This document shows, one piece after another, positions 63,701 to 64,000 of a stretch of 64,000 bases of DNA. Origin of the DNA: Gammaproteobacteria bacterium (GTDB lineage: Bacteria; Pseudomonadota; Gammaproteobacteria; Steroidobacterales; Steroidobacteraceae); the NCBI GenBank assembly GCA_003164785.1, contig PLUE01000062.1:186001-250000 (forward strand), read 5' to 3'. How positions within the stretch are numbered: position 1 is the stretch's first letter; every line of letters begins with the position of its first letter. The notes under the pieces were generated by a model. That model made no database searches. It was given only the letters and a program-made list of their open reading frames with translations, and was not told the origin of the DNA. A program made the position numbers and the translations under genes.

Positions 63701-64000
63701 AGCGTCGGTCGCTGGGCTCGCCGTGGTATCGCTGCTCCCTGAGTATCTACGGCCGGCCGCTACCTTGAGCTTCGATGCGCTGCCGCCGACCACGGCGCTC
63801 AACCTGAGCGGCGGCGGCACCGTCGCCGGCGACATTGCGATGGGCGCGGGTGCCTCCATCACCACCGACGCCGGCGGGGTCATCAATATGACCAGCCTTG
63901 GCAGCATCTTGATCGACGGCGTGCTGAGCGCGCCCGCGGGCGATATCTCCTTGCACATCGTGTCGCCAGCCGCCATTTCGCCCACGACATTGGCGGAACT
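60759..64000 (+). CDS. TpsA filamentous-haemagglutinin-like exoprotein, 3' truncated by the window
   Basis: The frame opens at ATG 60759 and remains open for 1080 codons to the window end. After a long signal region (MTRRKGRLFQIQSTAILLAA...) comes the TPS domain: ITQSGNSAILNWSSFNIG, SASAIALNRIF, and NGQVYLINLNGFLFGPTSTI, the NPNG-type motif recognised by TpsB. Beyond residue 330 it is a repetitive beta-helix of Ala, Gly, Ser, Thr and Asn, typical of very large exoproteins. It should be exported by the Sec system and by the TpsB at 51366. The C-terminus is not seen. Confidence 0.88.
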   Translation, partial: MTRRKGRLFQIQSTAILLAASAVGAAVKAGPALPVPCAPGACGAKGASQFVTSGTATAVATQNALTITQSGNSAILNWSSFNIGANGSVTFKQPSASAIALNRIFQGSPSQIFGNLTANGQVYLINLNGFLFGPTSTINVGSLIASSLPLTLSDANFNKGILSPFASNEAPTFDATCTGCDPLAPGGRTSVLDTNGNRVLGADGKPLTVQVVVQPGAQITAADQGRVLLAGQSVSNAGTISAPDGQIVLAAGTKVYLQASADPGLRGLIVEVDGNGTAANQLSGLLTAPRGNITMVGLAVNQDGRISATTSVSANGSIRLEAANLGGIAPSGTVLASSQGGVLTVGPQSEMQILPELASSATEVPAQTQLPSSIALLGEQVLVQGGSIAAPNGNLTAIAAANPSPVAAGPTGGVPGTLDPNARLHIDAGTSIDLSGSTATLPVSANLVSGQLRSTELADDPTQRTGALHGLTVYVDARDLPSNSFANLSGEVAAVPQSVAQRTETGGNAIFQSQGDVVFASGASLNVSGGSTTYTGGVLQTTYLVGANGQLYPIATANPLVNYVGVVNPTFTETYNTWGIQTVKPTPGLSYYSPGYVEGAAAGSVQFVAPSMVLQGTLQGSAVNGLYQRTPTTSVSGGHLIIGLPGGAGDSTATAIDYIAPAVQLSNSPTPVVVGDDATLPTGLTLQLPVSYLTSNGFTSTQIYSNFGVTLPANTPLVLPAGSTFAVDAARVDVLSNVLDPAGALSFQNVATYGFVSQALQTEGNEGPGYLGSTRAGVFVGDGVTLDTRGLWTNDVPAAQAGGSNLAQTWQNGGSINLGVAAPGALLSLGDNVALRVSGGGWLNAQAKLTAGTGGSITLNENAVLGGLDVGNNVAIDGFGLNGAAGGSFNLSAPRVEIVAGNGSWATGQQVDDTLALGNVFALGAGLFSNDGFQNISITASGLVAPSAATSTLLSIDPGVALAATVSSLVLEPGSLQRPSAASVAGLAVVSLLPEYLRPAATLSFDALPPTTALNLSGGGTVAGDIAMGAGASITTDAGGVINMTSLGSILIDGVLSAPAGDISLHIVSPAAISPTTLAE

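Overview
The window is about 65% GC and densely coded. It reads as the chromosome of a gammaproteobacterium near the Xanthomonadales / Nevskiales / Steroidobacterales. Supporting signs are a transcarbamylase of the ArgF' (acyl-ornithine) type, a proteobacterial dedicated sortase-type response-regulator remnant, LptM next to polA, DUF4124 and YXWGXW exported proteins, cytochromes c4 and c5, and exosortase H. No insertion sequence, prophage or CRISPR array was seen. Lineage is inferred from gene content only.

Layout. 0-10 kb: a flavin-reductase C-terminus, hemD-hemC with a beta-hydroxyacid dehydrogenase, two tandem P-II genes (the upstream one behind a sigma-54 promoter and tandem NtrC-like sites), ubiK followed by a gutted comM, cytochrome c5, a cluster of tiny membrane proteins, a beta-carbonic anhydrase, tRNA-Arg(CCG), a lipoprotein DsbA and cytochrome c4. 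9.9-14 kb: engB and lptM-polA, with a strong candidate small RNA between engB and polA in the Spot 42/ErsA position. 14-17 kb: an AcpA-like phosphoesterase, an FKBP and a hotdog thioesterase. 17-25.3 kb: an ArgR-controlled arginine operon argR-argG-(unknown P-loop protein)-argC-argD-argF'-argB-argH. 25-39 kb: housekeeping and small envelope genes, two histone-H1-like proteins, an orphan FlhC-like regulator, YadG/YadH, a membrane-anchored receiver-domain protein and oligopeptidase B. 39-45 kb: CBS protein and gltB-gltD. 45-48 kb: a broken pdsR, a PhoB-like regulator and an LpxH-like phosphatase, the last two with PHO-box-like repeats upstream.

48-64 kb is a surface-protein region. It holds a subtilisin-like protease with a C-terminal sorting-type tail, exosortase H and its partner, a TpsB outer-membrane transporter, a TPR/heptosyltransferase-like protein, a TPR/O-GlcNAc-transferase-like protein, a sulfotransferase, a VPLPA-type PEP-CTERM protein, a periplasmic-binding-fold protein and the start of a very large TpsA exoprotein that runs off the window. 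The combination suggests two-partner secretion of an exoprotein that may be glycosylated and perhaps sulfated; this is inference from gene order.

Three genes (comM, an M28 peptidase and pdsR) survive only as their ends with the middle deleted, a repeated mode of gene decay without insertion sequences. Nitrogen genes (two P-II, gltBD, the arginine operon) make up a large part of the first 45 kb and carry the clearest regulatory sites.
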